A stretch of 64,000 nt of DNA from Phytophthora colocasiae (taxonomy: Eukaryota; Oomycota; Peronosporomycetes; Peronosporales; Peronosporaceae): assembly GCA_018806915.1 (NCBI GenBank), contig JAGKQI010000061.1, positions 806,001-870,000 of the forward strand. Direction: 5' to 3'. Below, piece after piece: positions 21,901-32,463 of this stretch (the stretch's first letter is position 1; each line of letters starts with the position of its first letter). A model generated the notes under the pieces. It did not search any database and was not told where the DNA came from. It saw only the letters and a program-made list of their open reading frames with translations. The position numbers and the translations under genes were made by a program.

Positions 21901-23620
21901 AACCACAGCCACAGAATCGTACGATGGATTGTTCTCTTTGAACTGAGTACATGCCAGTCGTAAAGTTTCCTTCCTTTCGTTTTCAAGGAGACAGTGCTGC
22001 ATACACGTAAATCCCACCGTTAAATAGTGCCCGAAAAAGTTACCCAGTCTAAGACTGGTACACAACCACAGATGTTACCTGAACGTGCTGCCCTTTTCCC
22101 ATAGCGTCGTGAATCATGAAGCTGAATAACTTGTAACGGGAGGAATTGGTGTCGTGCGTGGCGTCAATAAGCAACACTTCGGGGAAATTGGCACACATCT
22201 GGCGCATATGTGAAGTCTGGATGTAGATGCAGTCGACCACATCCTGTGGCAAAAAATAACGCGTCACCATTACATAAAATCTAATTGACAAACACTTCAA
22301 ACCTCTTCGTTCGACAACACCCGAGCCACGTTCCCGGGCTTACCCGTGAAGTCCTCTAGGATAGCGCGGACCCTCTCCTCCACCGTTGGAAAACTGTACG
22401 ACTCCATCGTCAGCTTGGCCACTAAATTGTGGACGTCCTTCATAGATGGATCTACGGAAGAGTTCTCCCTGATGTACTCAAGTATTTTTTTCCTGTTTGC
22501 ATCTGCCCGGTGGAGTGTACGAACCCCAGACAGTACCTCTTCATCCGAGACTCGGCGAGCTTCGTGGTAGTGCTCGTAAACATCGCGGTTCACTTCGTGA
22601 TTGTGGTTTGTTATTTGCTTCGTAACGACGATCTCCCATCCGTCTGCCTCCCTCACACAGGCATTAATCTACTCAACCTTTAGTATTGAATTCAAATGAA
22701 AAGCAGCAAAATGACATCCGCACCTGGGCAGGGCAGCCGATCTTCCGTGAATGCTGATGGGGGCGTTTACCGCGACTTCTGGTTTGTCTAGGGCTGCCGT
22801 GGTGTGTGCAGACGAACGTTTTGTTGTAATACCCGAAGTGCTCGGGGATTTTGTTGCCTGGATTGGTACTGTTCGCGATGCGCGTATTCCGTGTTCCAAC
22901 AGGAGTGGCAGTACGCACAGAGTACACCTACGCCAAATGCAACAAACAGAGTTCAAAAGTTAAAAAAAACTTGTACACAGTACGAGACTGGAAGGCAGTC
23001 CCGGGTTAAAGAATTACCTGGAAAGTCCTCTTACTGTAGCTTCCCAGGTATTGTTCTAGCTCTTCCCAACTTTCGAACACCTTCACATCCAGCGCCGGAA
23101 CGCCCATGTTCTCGTCACGGGGAGATATGTGCCAGGTGTTATCTGTTTCGCTATCCGAATTGGATGAAGAGTGTCGTGTTGATCTCAATGAGCGCCGAGA
23201 AGTCCTTCGCTTCGGCCTCTTTTTCTGGCGCGCACACGGACGAGAACTCCGTGCCTTTCGCTTCTTTTGAGTTCGCGACGTCGATGAAACGGGGCTTTCC
23301 GAGTCACTTTCGCCTCCTTCCCCGGTTGACGAGGCGGATTCTTCGTCTGCTGAGCTGTCACTGGGTGGCGACGAGTCTTCTTCATCATGGGAGCTATACT
23401 CCACTTCCGGTGGTCTGCGAGAATGTCCCCGATGCTGTCGTGAAGGCATGTCGGCGTGGCGTCGGGTATGCGTTCAACGGGGTTTTGAAATGAGAACCGG
23501 GTGGAGCTCAGCCACAGGCTTGGATCGTCAGAAAGGCTGCACCATCTGCGTGGATAGGGGATACAGGTCCCACAGTGGGCTAAAATCGCCCCTTTTAATT
23601 ACTGTGTACGTAGACACTTT
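18943..23620 (-). mobile_element. Mutator-like element (MULE) with transposase and Ulp1-like protease
   Basis: 4.68 kb flanked by a 14-bp direct repeat (CGCGTACTCCGGGC). This is a little longer than the 9-11 bp usual for Mutator, so part of it may be chance identity or belong to the element. The ends share only a short inverted repeat, CTACGTACACAGT, a few bases in from each border, so it lacks long terminal repeats. The coding strand is minus. The C-terminal cysteine protease resembles the Kaonashi-type MULEs described in plants. Confidence 0.83.
19250..23449 (-). CDS. MULE transposase with SWIM finger and C48 (Ulp1) peptidase domain, frameshifted
   Basis: Predicted exons on the minus strand: 23449-23018, 22927-22724, 22668-22303, 22243-22079, 21996-21193, then 21196-19250. 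In order they encode a Ser/Arg-rich basic N-terminus and a FAR1/FLYWCH-like zinc-binding region (FVCTHHG...GCPAQ...NHNHEV). The MULE DDE transposase core follows (LLIDATHDTN, VIVDKDF, LCHFHVVKYL), then a SWIM finger (CSCIFRVTRLLPCRH). The chain ends in a Ulp1/C48 cysteine peptidase with EDHWCATAIDL, IFDPQL and QIDNYNCGVFVL (His, Asp, Gln, Cys). The transposase frame ends in TGA at 21195-21193, overlapping the next frame by one base step (TTGA), so a -1 shift separates transposase from SWIM/protease. It may be an inactivating indel. Confidence 0.85.
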
Positions 23621-23650
23621 CGCGTACTCCGGGCGACAGACAACGAGTAA

Positions 23651-24918
23651 GTGATTAAGAGGAGGATGAGCGATGCATGTTTGACATGTTTCATGAATCT
23701 ACTCAAGATCTTCTTAGTCGATTAGTACGGGTGGGGATTATGGTTGTCGTCGCATTGCAAGATATCGTCGTTGCATTGTACGGCATCATTGCGATTGTCA
23801 AGCATTTCTCTCCTTTACCTCCTTACTTTACCTGGTACTTTGGTACACACGGAAGAACATCCTTCGTTGAGGGGCAACTTGGCCTGAGGCTATACATCAT
23901 GTACTATGTATTAATATACTGTATGTACATGTATTACTTCCTAAAGCATGAAAGTACACCATGACTCATGATCTCCAAACACCATAGGAGCGATAACCTA
24001 CCGGTTCATTTCGTTATTACAGTAGTTAACGGACGAGCGTGCAATGCAAAGGCCGGACGAGTGCTTCAGCATTTGGTGCGCCCCGTAAGCGTTGGATTCC
24101 AAACCCTCCCGAGTGCAAAGCTCACTGTACCATCGTGTTACGTGGAGCAGAGTGCACTGCAGCACCACCGCAAGTGCATTCTGGTGTGACTTATCCCCAC
24201 GCGGAATTCAGTCGTCGCGGACAGAGATTGAAGCGAGAACGACGGAGATTAAAGAGTTGAAGACGGGTGTGCCCTCTTCTTCGTTCCCATCCGATGAAAC
24301 GTTGAGCCACCCATTCATACGTCTCGTAGAGAGAGAGATTGCGAGCGTCCCAAGGGATCCATCCCAACGTCACCCGACCAAATGGCTCGTTCCCAACTTG
24401 GGATTCCCCAGACCGTTTGGCCAAGTACACAGCGTCACTGGCCAAGTGACTCGAGATGGCGTTCCCGACCAGGGTATCCTCTGTGGAAGCGTCTCAAAGC
24501 GAGGCTTTCTCGGTCGTCGCATTGCTTGTCAGAACACCGAAGGTCATCTTGTCCTCGGTTTACGGACTGCAAATCCGACTCGGGTGCAAGCGCTCAGGTA
24601 CATTTCATCCAGCTGGTTCGCGACGCTTGTAAGCTTCGTGCCGCTGAACCAAAGGCACGTCTGGCTCTGGCGAGCTCGCCCGCACTCAGCTGGAGATCGG
24701 CCGCGGCGAAAGACACGGCGAAAGACAAGGCATTGGCGAATGAAGCCCCAGCTTTTTTTGTGGCAAATCCCGGTTCCCAGGCGACTTGACAAACCCAGCC
24801 TGCCTGTCGGAAATGTCCAGGGGCCCCACCTTTTCTCGGAGGTGACAGCGCCACTGCCCAAACCATTTCCCAATCTGCTCGCAGCGCCGCACGCCGACAG
24901 CTTCCGTACTCAGCACCA
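23651..24918. other. Gene-poor stretch with a possible third cysteine-rich remnant
   Basis: About 1.27 kb. Open frames of up to 313 codons exist (24092-25033 plus strand), but the composition is unlike a known protein and the frame runs into the GH131 gene in another phase, so I do not call it. Near 24038-24180 the sequence resembles the mature part of the cysteine-rich family (GCGTGCAATGCAAAGG against GCCTGCAATACGAAGG in the intact gene), with no continuous frame. This could be a very decayed third copy. Confidence 0.3.
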
Positions 24919-25881
24919 ATGGTCTTCTCCTCTGCGATCTTCGGCGTGGCCGCTCTCGCGACGGCCTACGTCGCATCCCCCGCCGCCGCTGCGGACGAAC
25001 CGCTCCCGTGGGATGGCCGTGGATTCGACCTGACCGTCGACACGCTCCAGGAGAAGTACCTGACCCACATCCTGACCATGCGCAACACCACGGACACCAA
25101 GGTGTCGGACTACGTGACGATCACCAAGGACGGTCGCTCGCCCGCCTACAACGGTGACACGGGCGTCATCGACATCGCCGTGGACGCTAAGGCCATTTTC
25201 AAGGCGCAGACGAACTTCCGTCGCTCGGAACTGGTCCAGAACGTCGCGGCCAACAAGGAGGGCACGACTTTCTTCCGCGCTAGCGTCATGAAGGAGAAGG
25301 CCTTCCTGAACCCGTACGCGTGGCAGATGATCTTCCCGGAGTCGCACATCTTCGAGATCCGTGTGGACGCCACGGCCAGCCCCGCCAAGATCATCTACCT
25401 GAACAACGGCACGTGGGACGCCAAGTGGGAGACGGAGTTCGTGCCCGGCACGTGGTACAACTTCGGCATTGGCGTGTCGGCCGCCACCTCGGGCAACGGT
25501 TCCGTGCTCGAGTTCTACACGAGCGAGGGCGACAAGGACCTGGCGCTTGAGGCCACCCATGACGTCGTGACCGAGTTCCCGTCGAACTACGAGTTCCACT
25601 ACGGTCTCCTGACCCTGTCGGACGACGGCAGCGAGCCCAAGATGAACGCCAAGCAGGACATCGTGTCCTACAACGGTGTGTCCGTAGAGGCTGACGTCTC
25701 GACGTCTGCTACTGGCACTGGTGCTGGTGCTTCTTCCAAGGCCCCTGCCACCACTGGCTCCGTTGGCGCTGAGTCTTCGGACCCCACCACACAGAACGAG
25801 ACCCCTGCTACCCAGAACGAGACCCCCGCCACCAAGACGGGCATCGTCAAGAGCTCGGACGGCTGCGCTCGCAGAGCGTAA
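24919..25881 (+). CDS. Secreted GH131-type beta-glucanase
   Basis: Single exon, 320 residues. Signal peptide MVFSSAIFGVAALATAYVAS, with cleavage near ASPAAAADE. The domain at about 28-255 has the GH131 pattern: LPWDGRGFDLTVDTL, then FRRSELVQ, GTTFFRASV, MIFPESHIFEIRV and EFVPGTWYNFGIGV. GH131 enzymes act on beta-1,3/1,4/1,6-glucans. The two conserved Glu positions (RSEL and PESH) are present, so the protein is probably active. Residues 260-320 are a Ser/Thr/Ala linker with TQNETPA repeats, probably O-glycosylated, ending SSDGCARRA. A GC-rich third-position bias contrasts with the neighbouring repeats. Confidence 0.85.
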   Translation: MVFSSAIFGVAALATAYVASPAAAADEPLPWDGRGFDLTVDTLQEKYLTHILTMRNTTDTKVSDYVTITKDGRSPAYNGDTGVIDIAVDAKAIFKAQTNFRRSELVQNVAANKEGTTFFRASVMKEKAFLNPYAWQMIFPESHIFEIRVDATASPAKIIYLNNGTWDAKWETEFVPGTWYNFGIGVSAATSGNGSVLEFYTSEGDKDLALEATHDVVTEFPSNYEFHYGLLTLSDDGSEPKMNAKQDIVSYNGVSVEADVSTSATGTGAGASSKAPATTGSVGAESSDPTTQNETPATQNETPATKTGIVKSSDGCARRA

Positions 25882-26658
25882 ACTTATATCCGTCTTCATT
25901 TCGCTGAAGTGATGTCTTGCCAGACCTACCTACCTTGATGAAATAAATGTCTACAGTTCGACTGCGTTTTGATGTTCGTTCATTTTTTGACGTCGTAGCT
26001 ATCTCTGAAGTTTGACCATCAACAGAGCCTCGTACACTGTGCCAGCCGGACAGCCCCAGCAATCACGAAGAGGATACAACAATGACCCAAACAATGCAGA
26101 ACGATGTGGATCTGGTGAATACTAAGCCGCAGTTGTGTTGCCAGCCTCCAGTTTTCGATACATTGTTTCAGAAGATATACTCCAGGGTCTACTTACTACC
26201 TTGACAGCTCTGTGTCATCCGACAATGTTATCTCTCCTCCATGTTCCCACAGCTCTTTCGGGGATTGGGCCATCGCAGCTTATACCATTGACTTTCGTCC
26301 GCTCTCCGTTGGAGTTTGCTGATAAGTCTCGATAGTCCTTTGCCGATACAAGAGCGTAAATATGATGCATGGACTTCCCAACTAGTGTGTTTATGCTGGT
26401 GCACTACCTTTTCTCCCTGGTGGACAGCTTGAAAAATATTAAGACAAAGTAGGCAAACGCTCCATTCCGATCCTACCCGATCACTTTCCTACTCTCCATC
26501 TGACGATTGCGCTCTTTAATTATGCCAAAGCTTCACGTGTGTGTCTTGATATTGAAGGCTTGTGTCAAGGTAGGTGAGCCAATCCAAAGATCACCGAGGA
26601 CTCGGTGCCGACAGCTCGCCATTCTACAATTTTCTCCCCGAGACATCCGTTAAACTCG
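25882..26658. other. Intergenic region between the GH131 paralogues
   Basis: About 780 bp with only short frames. It contains the 3' region of the first GH131 gene and presumably the promoter of the second. No repeat or RNA gene is recognised. Confidence 0.4.
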
Positions 26659-27327
26659 ATGCAGCTCTCCACCGTGCTTCTCAGCCTCGCGGCGCTTGTA
26701 GCGCCTCCCGTTGTTTCTGCTGCCACTCAAGGATACCATGCGTTGCCGTGGGACGGCCGGGCGTACAACTTGACCGTCGATACGCTGACCAACAAGTACT
26801 TGACCCCAATCTTCATTCAACGCAACGGCGGCAACAACGGCAACCCGGCTGACTACATCACCGTGCAGTATCAAGAACGCCCTGAAGGCTACAACGACGA
26901 CAGTGGCGCGTTGGCGATTGCCGTGGATGACAAGGCCATTTTTAACGACAACACTAGATCCCGTCAGTCCAATCTATTCCAACAAATTGAGAGAAACGCC
27001 GACGGAACCACTTTCTACCGTGTCAGCTTGAAGAAAGCGGAGGCTTTTCTCAACGCGCTCGACTGGCGACTGGTCTTCATGGGCTCTGGGATCTTCAAAG
27101 TTGGCGTTGATGCGTCTGTGGATCCTGCGATGATGTACTATCGCACGAACGGGTCGACTGAAGCCAAGTGGTCGACAGAATTCGTGCCGGGGACCTGGTA
27201 CAACTTCGGCTTTGGCGTGGAGAAGTCAGCGGACGGTGCCAACACAGTGGTGGAGTTCTACACGAGTACGGGCCAAAACGAGCTGGTTTTAAACAGCGGG
27301 AATGTTGATTTAATTTTCATTGGTTGA
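26659..27327 (+). pseudogene. GH131 paralogue, C-terminally truncated and lacking catalytic-type residues
   Basis: From ATG 26659 (MQLSTVLLSLAALVAPPVVS, a good signal peptide), 222 residues align with the first GH131 protein through LPWDGRAYNLTVDTL, GTTFYRVSL and EFVPGTWYNFGFGV. The frame then leaves homology after ELVLNSG and stops at 27327. About 55 residues of the domain and the Ser/Thr tail are missing. The two Glu-containing motifs are changed: RSEL reads RQSNL and PESH reads MGSG. AT-rich sequence with a small hairpin (TGGTTG...CAACCA) follows immediately. It may be a pseudogene or a secreted non-catalytic relic. An in-frame ATG at 26605 would add 18 residues. Confidence 0.72.
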
Positions 27328-27393
27328 AAAAAACAACCAATAAATGATTTTTATTTATTGATAATAAGTTGAAGTGGGTAAAGTTTTTATAAG

Positions 27394-28548
27394 TTAAAGG
27401 CGTAAGGTGGCGATATTACGTGCTCGACGGTTTGAAGGCACTTGCTGCTTGAATTGGGCCAAAGCTTGTTTTGCAGGAGGGAAGGAACAGGTTTCTGGTT
27501 CATTGTCACTGGGGTGGGAGAATTCTGGCACGAATTGCTTGTTAAGGATGCAGTCGGAGAGGGTGAAGGCTATCGAGAGTTTCTCTGCAGTCGTTTTCCC
27601 GTTGTTGTTGTTGCCTTCGTCGGACTCGTCGGATTTCTCGTCAGCTAATGGCTCACAGTCAGTTGCTTCGACCATCTCCGCAACTTCCTCATTGCTGCCT
27701 GCAGGTTGGCACTGGTTTGAGTACTCAGTTTCCAGTCGCAGAGTCTGCAGATCCAAGTCTATACAGACATGCAAGAGCGAGTTAGTTAGGCTCTAGATAG
27801 TGCAACAAGTATACATGTTCTTACCGAGTTCCATGCCAGATCCATCGCTGTCAGGACACGATTCGCTAGGCGTCGTGACCTCTTCAGCAGTTGAGCTCTT
27901 GTCAGGCTGTGCCACATTATCTTCAGCGTCTGTGGCCATAACGACGCACCTCTCGGTGGGAATGGCGTCCGTTTCTATGACGACACGACGCTCAGCAGAA
28001 ATTGCGTTGTCCAGGTTGGAGGCGTAGCTGCGGAGGAACTTGTTCAAGTTGTTCGAGCGTGCGTTCGCACTGATCTCACTCTCTTTTGTCAGATCACTAG
28101 ATAGCACCACAGGAGGGACGGCTGCTTCGCGAGCATCTCGTCGACGAGCTCGGGTCACCGTCAACGTCGGTACGTCTTCCGTTTTCTTAGTATTTGTGGT
28201 GTTGGTCTCACGCTCATTACTTGATACCTTCAAACGTGACTCAAATCTGCTGCAAAGATTCTGGACCATCTGACGAGAACGAAGCTCCTTCAATGCGCTT
28301 CGGATCGACGACTTCATTGGACCAACAGGCGAGTTAAGCTGAATTGAAGAGAGATCGGGTAGAGCCAACTTCAGACGACGCTCGTTGACAGGTTTCTGGA
28401 CGACGATCTCAACTCCATCAACGTGCAATTCCTCTTGCTTCTTTGAGTGATCTTTCAACTGCAATAGTCGTGCGCTCAACCAGCCTCGTGATACGAATCC
28501 TGCTACTGCGACGGCAATAAGTAACAGCAATCCAATGAAAGCTGTCAT
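27394..28548 (-). CDS. Single-pass membrane-anchored protein of unknown function
   Basis: Two exons, 28548-27825 and 27758-27394, with a GT-AG intron, give 362 residues. The N-terminus MTAFIGLLLLIAVAVAGFVS is a transmembrane anchor or uncleaved signal. The rest is polar, with a basic stretch (ARRRDAREAA) near 140 and an acidic C-terminal half (ADEKSDESDEGNNNN). The final residues are QVPSNRRARNIATLRL. No known domain is recognised. The truncated GH131 copy ends about 70 bp beyond its stop codon, converging on it. Confidence 0.7.
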
Positions 28549-28880
28549 TTATCTCAACTCTTTGGTCTTGATTCTTGATTTCACGTGGAGTCTTCAGCAA
28601 CACCGCGTATTCCAAAATGGTTTTCTTGGCGTAGCTAGCTGACACCATCACTTCAATAGAGATACCTTAGTGGTTCGTGAGCTTATTTTGGCTTGCTGAT
28701 ACCACCACACTCGAAGTCTTATCACTGGAATGTTCTGCTATAAATGATCGGTGCGCTCATAGAACCTCGATCATGCTGGCTAGGTGAGCGTTAGAACAAG
28801 AGGATAAGTTCCTTCCCTTATACTTCAGTCATCACGCCATTTTTGAGAACCATTTTCCACTTATAGGGCACCTTAGCTGA
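28549..28880. other. Short intergenic region
   Basis: About 330 bp between two minus-strand genes. It presumably holds the promoter of the membrane-anchored protein gene and the 3' end of the upstream gene. No other feature is seen. Confidence 0.4.
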
Positions 28881-30234
28881 TCATTCATCTTGTGGTGAAG
28901 GAACCCTCTCAACTTCATGCGTGACTGTCGTGTTCGGTTGGATGAGATAACCATTCGGTGACGGAGGCTGCAAATGTCCATCAGGCGCCGGCAGCGTCTC
29001 ACTTCCTTCATCGTGCATTGAGGAGTCAAAAGACTGCAGTTGCAGCATTTCTTCCATCGAGAGGGGCTGCTGCACCCGATCAAAGCGATCACTTCGAGCT
29101 GTGTCTGTACTTGTTCGTTCCGCACGATTGCGTGTCGATGCACTCTTGATAGACCCGCTAAAATGCTGAACAACCGCCACAGCTGCTTGTTTCAATCTTC
29201 GACCTTCAAGATTCAGGTTCATGTCACTCGAGTGCTTGAATTTGGACAGAACAGACAGTTCCTCCGGTGTTATACTGAGTAAAGAATGACAGGAACGACC
29301 CTGGTTAGAATGTACAACTGAGCACAATTACAGACGTCTGTACCTCCAAGAGTGGCGTAGGATATCTTCCACAAGCGTATACCGATCCATCTTCTTTAAT
29401 ATCCGCTTGAAGCTTTTGTTGTGCATCCACACTGAGTAGCACCGCTCACAGGAATCAGCTTGCCCTGCTCGGCCGCGATGTACAACCTCATTTTCACAGT
29501 CATGTGAGAACAACATCACTCTATTCTCACAGAGATAAATGAGTAACAATCATTAAAGTCCCCACAGTATCCACGAGTAAACCTACTTGTCGGATCGAAG
29601 ATCTCTCACCACATTAACTCGATACGTCCCCACATAATACTTAGCGAAAGCATGTACCAGCTCCACATTTTGCCGATAAAATGCGTCGGGAACAATTCCT
29701 GGACAGCGCCATCCGGTCGTAGGAAGATGAACCAGCTTGGCAGTACTGTGTTCTCTCTCCACTCCTTCATCTCCACTCTCCAATGGTTCTCCATCCTCTT
29801 CTTCACCAGCAACTCTCGGTCTCTTGGGCAGAATCCGTTGAGTCTCAAACTCCAGCTCAACCTCACGCCGCCTCTCTTCTAGAGCCGCTGTAGCCATCTC
29901 CGAAGTGTCTCTATGAGCCACCACACGACTCTTATGCATCACCCAAGCTGCCTCCTGGAATTTGCCATTCATTTTGACTTTGAATCCTCTTGGATCATTG
30001 GGTTTGCGGCCGCTCTGGGTCCTATACCAGCGAAATTAAGCAAACTATATCATCTGGTGAGTAAAAAGGAAGATAATACACTGCCTACCGCTCATAATTC
30101 TCAGCGCAGGTGCGACACAGCACCCACTCGCCCTTCTCCTCGTCTAATTCCTTGACCTCCGGGTCTTGGCGGACGCTCTCGGGCCACTCAGAGCGTTTAC
30201 GGCGAGCCTCGTAATGCCCAGCAACAGGTAACAT
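28881..30234 (-). CDS. Conserved-looking nuclear-type protein of unknown function
   Basis: Four exons (30234-30089, 30021-29587, 29520-29344, 29274-28881) give 383 residues with every junction in frame. The N-terminus MLPVAGHYEARRKRSEWPES is followed by a Cys pair (VLCRTC), a basic-acidic region with a PKRPR nuclear-localisation-like cluster, and PTTGWRCPGIVPDAFYRQNV. A second Cys pair (DSCERCYSVW) sits before a Ser/Gln-rich tail. The spaced CxxC pairs suggest zinc binding. I do not recognise the family. This gene lies directly downstream of the defective helicase copy at 30286, so it is probably the ancestral 3' neighbour of the helicase gene. Confidence 0.7.
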
Positions 30235-30285
30235 GTCAATTTCTTAGTGACATGGCTACATTCCTGTTGAAAACAAAATGGCTAC

Positions 30286-31244
30286 ATAATAAAGTCGATA
30301 TGGATACATGTTGAAGATGGCCTCTATTTGGTCTTGGTCTTGCGTGCTGAAGCAGTAAAGAGCGAAGCTGCACTGTCGTCAATATACCTGTCGTGATCCT
30401 TAGTGTGCTGGATAAGAGCTCGCCACGCTCGACTTTGCTTCAACAGGTTAGAGTTCCCGACAATCCACAAGCTGCTCTTGGCTCGAGTGATGGCTACATT
30501 CATACGACGTTCATCAGCCCAGAAAGCGTCGAGCACATCGTCTTCGTTATTGCTTCTGCTTCTTCTCCTCTTCCTGCGACCGCCATGACTGGTACGTACA
30601 CACGAGTAGATAATAATCTCCTTCTCGCGACCTTGGAAACCGTCCACAGTGTTCACTTCGATTCCCAAGCGGCGATCAAACTCCGTCTCGAGCTTCCCAA
30701 TCGCACCACGCACTTCGTAGATCTGCTGTTTGTACGGTGCAATGACGCCGATACGTTTCTTCCACTCGATGCGGGGGAATTCAGTCAGTAGTCGACGGAT
30801 GAGCTGCACCACAGCCTCGACCTCACTCATATTCCACCGCTGACGTCCGAGCGCTTTGTAGTGATGCTCCGATACGAATACGTGCTGTACCCTTTGCCTT
30901 TTGTAGAGTAGATAGACCAGCTCCATCGAGTAAAGCGGAAAGAAGCCCAAGAATGGTCTTGGTTTTACCTGTTCCAGGCTGCACAATCACCAGATAGTTA
31001 GAAAAAATGCACACGTACACAAGCAGCACAACGTACCGGTCCTTGAACAATAACCCTGCTGTCTTCGCCCAAGCACCCAAGAATGGCCTGCACTTGCGAG
31101 TTGTAGTGCTTATGCAGATACTTCAGCAAGCGAGGAGAGAGAATGGAAGCAGATGCCGCAGCTTTCTTCGTCACCTGCTCAGTTTTCGCGGCAGGTACCA
31201 GTTTTCCGGTTTGTACACTTGTTTTAAGTCATTGGAGAAAAAGG
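30286..31244 (-). pseudogene. Sen1-like helicase, 3'-end duplicate with an 806-bp internal deletion
   Basis: Nearly identical, and in the same orientation, to the 3' part of the full helicase gene at 40781-42552 (offset 10,495 bp). The fragment keeps motif V (TVDGFQGREKEIIIYSC) and motif VI (RRMNVAITRAKSSLWIVGN). Relative to the full copy, 806 bp corresponding to 41331-42136 are missing at 30835/30836. That removes the DEAA (Walker B) and DHRQLP motifs and breaks the frame. Homology stops at about 31244 in the region upstream of Walker A. It cannot make a working helicase. Confidence 0.9.
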
Positions 31245-32120
31245 ATAGAAAACTGGAAAAGCTTCACGAGCTGGTGGATACTGTTGGACAGGAAACACTT
31301 GGATTGGTGCAGTCTTCCCTTTCACTCGCATTTCCATCATATCTCGAAAGTGGACGAGAACCTTCGTCACAGTAGATTTCACCCACAGGGGCGGCGGACA
31401 TCAAGCGAGCTGCTAAATTGATGGAGTCACCCACCGGTCACAGCGTATTCAGCTCGAGCAAAACTACCAACTGTTGTAAACTGCCTTGACCTTGAATTCA
31501 GCCATTTGTTTCTCGTGCTGACGATTAAGCTTGTCTGCTTGCTCTACTCGGTCTTTGTGGAAAGACTCGACAGTAGCTTCCACATCGCTTCCTGTTCTGC
31601 TTGTGACTTCTGGATGGAGTGGTCAGGATCGTCGGGATCCTTTTCTTTCTGGAGTAAGTGACTGGACATCTCTAACATCGTTGACTCTGCTTTGGTTCAG
31701 CAGTTTCCAACATCTCTTGAGTTTGGCAAGTCATTTTCCCTGCCAAAGAACTCATTTTCTTTCGTGAGGAAGAGCTTTTCTTTCTCTAGAAACTCTGTTT
31801 CTCTGTGCTCACGCTTCAAAATTTCCATTTCCAGATCCACACTGGTGTTTGTATTGGTATCCTTCAAGATGAGGCGCTGTTGAGGATGATCGTCCGGTTT
31901 ATCAATAGTAGGTTTGGCAGGAGAAGAATTCATCGCCAGCTTCTCCACTTCCTGCTCTTCTTCGTCGGTTTAAATGCGAGGTGGTGGAAATTTGGTCCGT
32001 TTATCGTTCTGGTTCAGCCCCCGTCGTCCTTCAGGGGTTGCAGCTTTTCCTTTACCATCTTGTAGTTGCCGGTCACCACCTTTGTTTCCTGCGTACCAGT
32101 GAGCGATACTTCGGCATCCC
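31245..32120 (-). pseudogene. Decayed coiled-coil gene fragment
   Basis: The minus strand encodes pieces such as SSPAKPTIDKPDDHPQQRLI, EKEKLFLTKENEFFGREND and EQEAMWKLL, with frame changes between segments near 31590. They are Glu/Lys/Asn-rich and resemble a coiled-coil protein. The upstream part is also present in the right inverted arm (plus strand, 40040-40371). The right copy ends with a different tail at 40372. The family is not recognised. Confidence 0.5.
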
Positions 32121-32394
32121 ATTTCCTTCAAGATCGGGAACTTGATACTTCAAATACTTGAAGTAGGACGTGTCAGACCATCCAAACCTGACAGACTTCA
32201 GCAATGAAATTTAGTACGAACACGTTATCAACAAGCACCGAACAACTCACCAGTCATGTGCCATTGACAGCTCCTCCAGCTTCGGTAATTGTGGGAACCC
32301 CACCATGGACCTAATGCTGACAGAATAACAAGTCAGTTAAATCGCAATAACATCGAATCCTCTAGCTTTAACTACCTATTGGTACTGCAGCCAC

Positions 32395-32463
32395 TCGTAC
32401 ATCTCCGGGTGCTGGATCTATATTGGTTGATAGATCCACACGGAGATGTACAAGTGGCTGCAG
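32395..32463. repeat. Imperfect hairpin inside the left arm
   Basis: CTGCAGCCACTCGTACATCT and its near-complement on the other side form a 33-36-bp stem around a loop of under 10 bases. The mirror copy lies at about 39730-39798 in the right arm. It could be a small foldback element or a remnant of local inverted duplication. Confidence 0.75.

Larger units (their letters stand above)
17975..23650 (+). pseudogene. Secreted cysteine-rich paralogue, broken by two transposons, a stop and a duplication
   Basis: ATG 17975 opens a clean signal peptide (MRGFLLLLLALAVTLASA) and then Cys-rich sequence with the same VCVRAPCNPIPTC and VQCIQAPCPPVVVC motifs as the upstream gene. Four lesions are visible: a TGA at 18071-18073; a 528-bp MITE at 18147-18674 with an 8-bp target duplication; a 34-bp tandem duplication at 18846-18913 that shifts frame; and a 4.7-kb Mutator-like element between copies of a 14-bp repeat (18929-18942 and 23621-23634). 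Coding sequence resumes at the far repeat copy and ends at a TAA at 23648-23650. The gene's pieces are therefore spread over 5.7 kb. Confidence 0.85.

Noticed and set aside
23677..23964. 95-codon hydrophobic frame just after the cysteine-rich pseudogene
   Set aside because: It has low complexity, AT-rich codons and no start context, and lies in the former 3' flank of the pseudogene. It looks like chance.
24092..25033. 313-codon open frame upstream of and overlapping the first GH131 gene
   Set aside because: It overlaps the signal-peptide region of the well-supported GH131 gene in another phase. Other long frames exist on both strands here, as expected in GC-rich DNA, and no domain, signal or coiled coil is visible.
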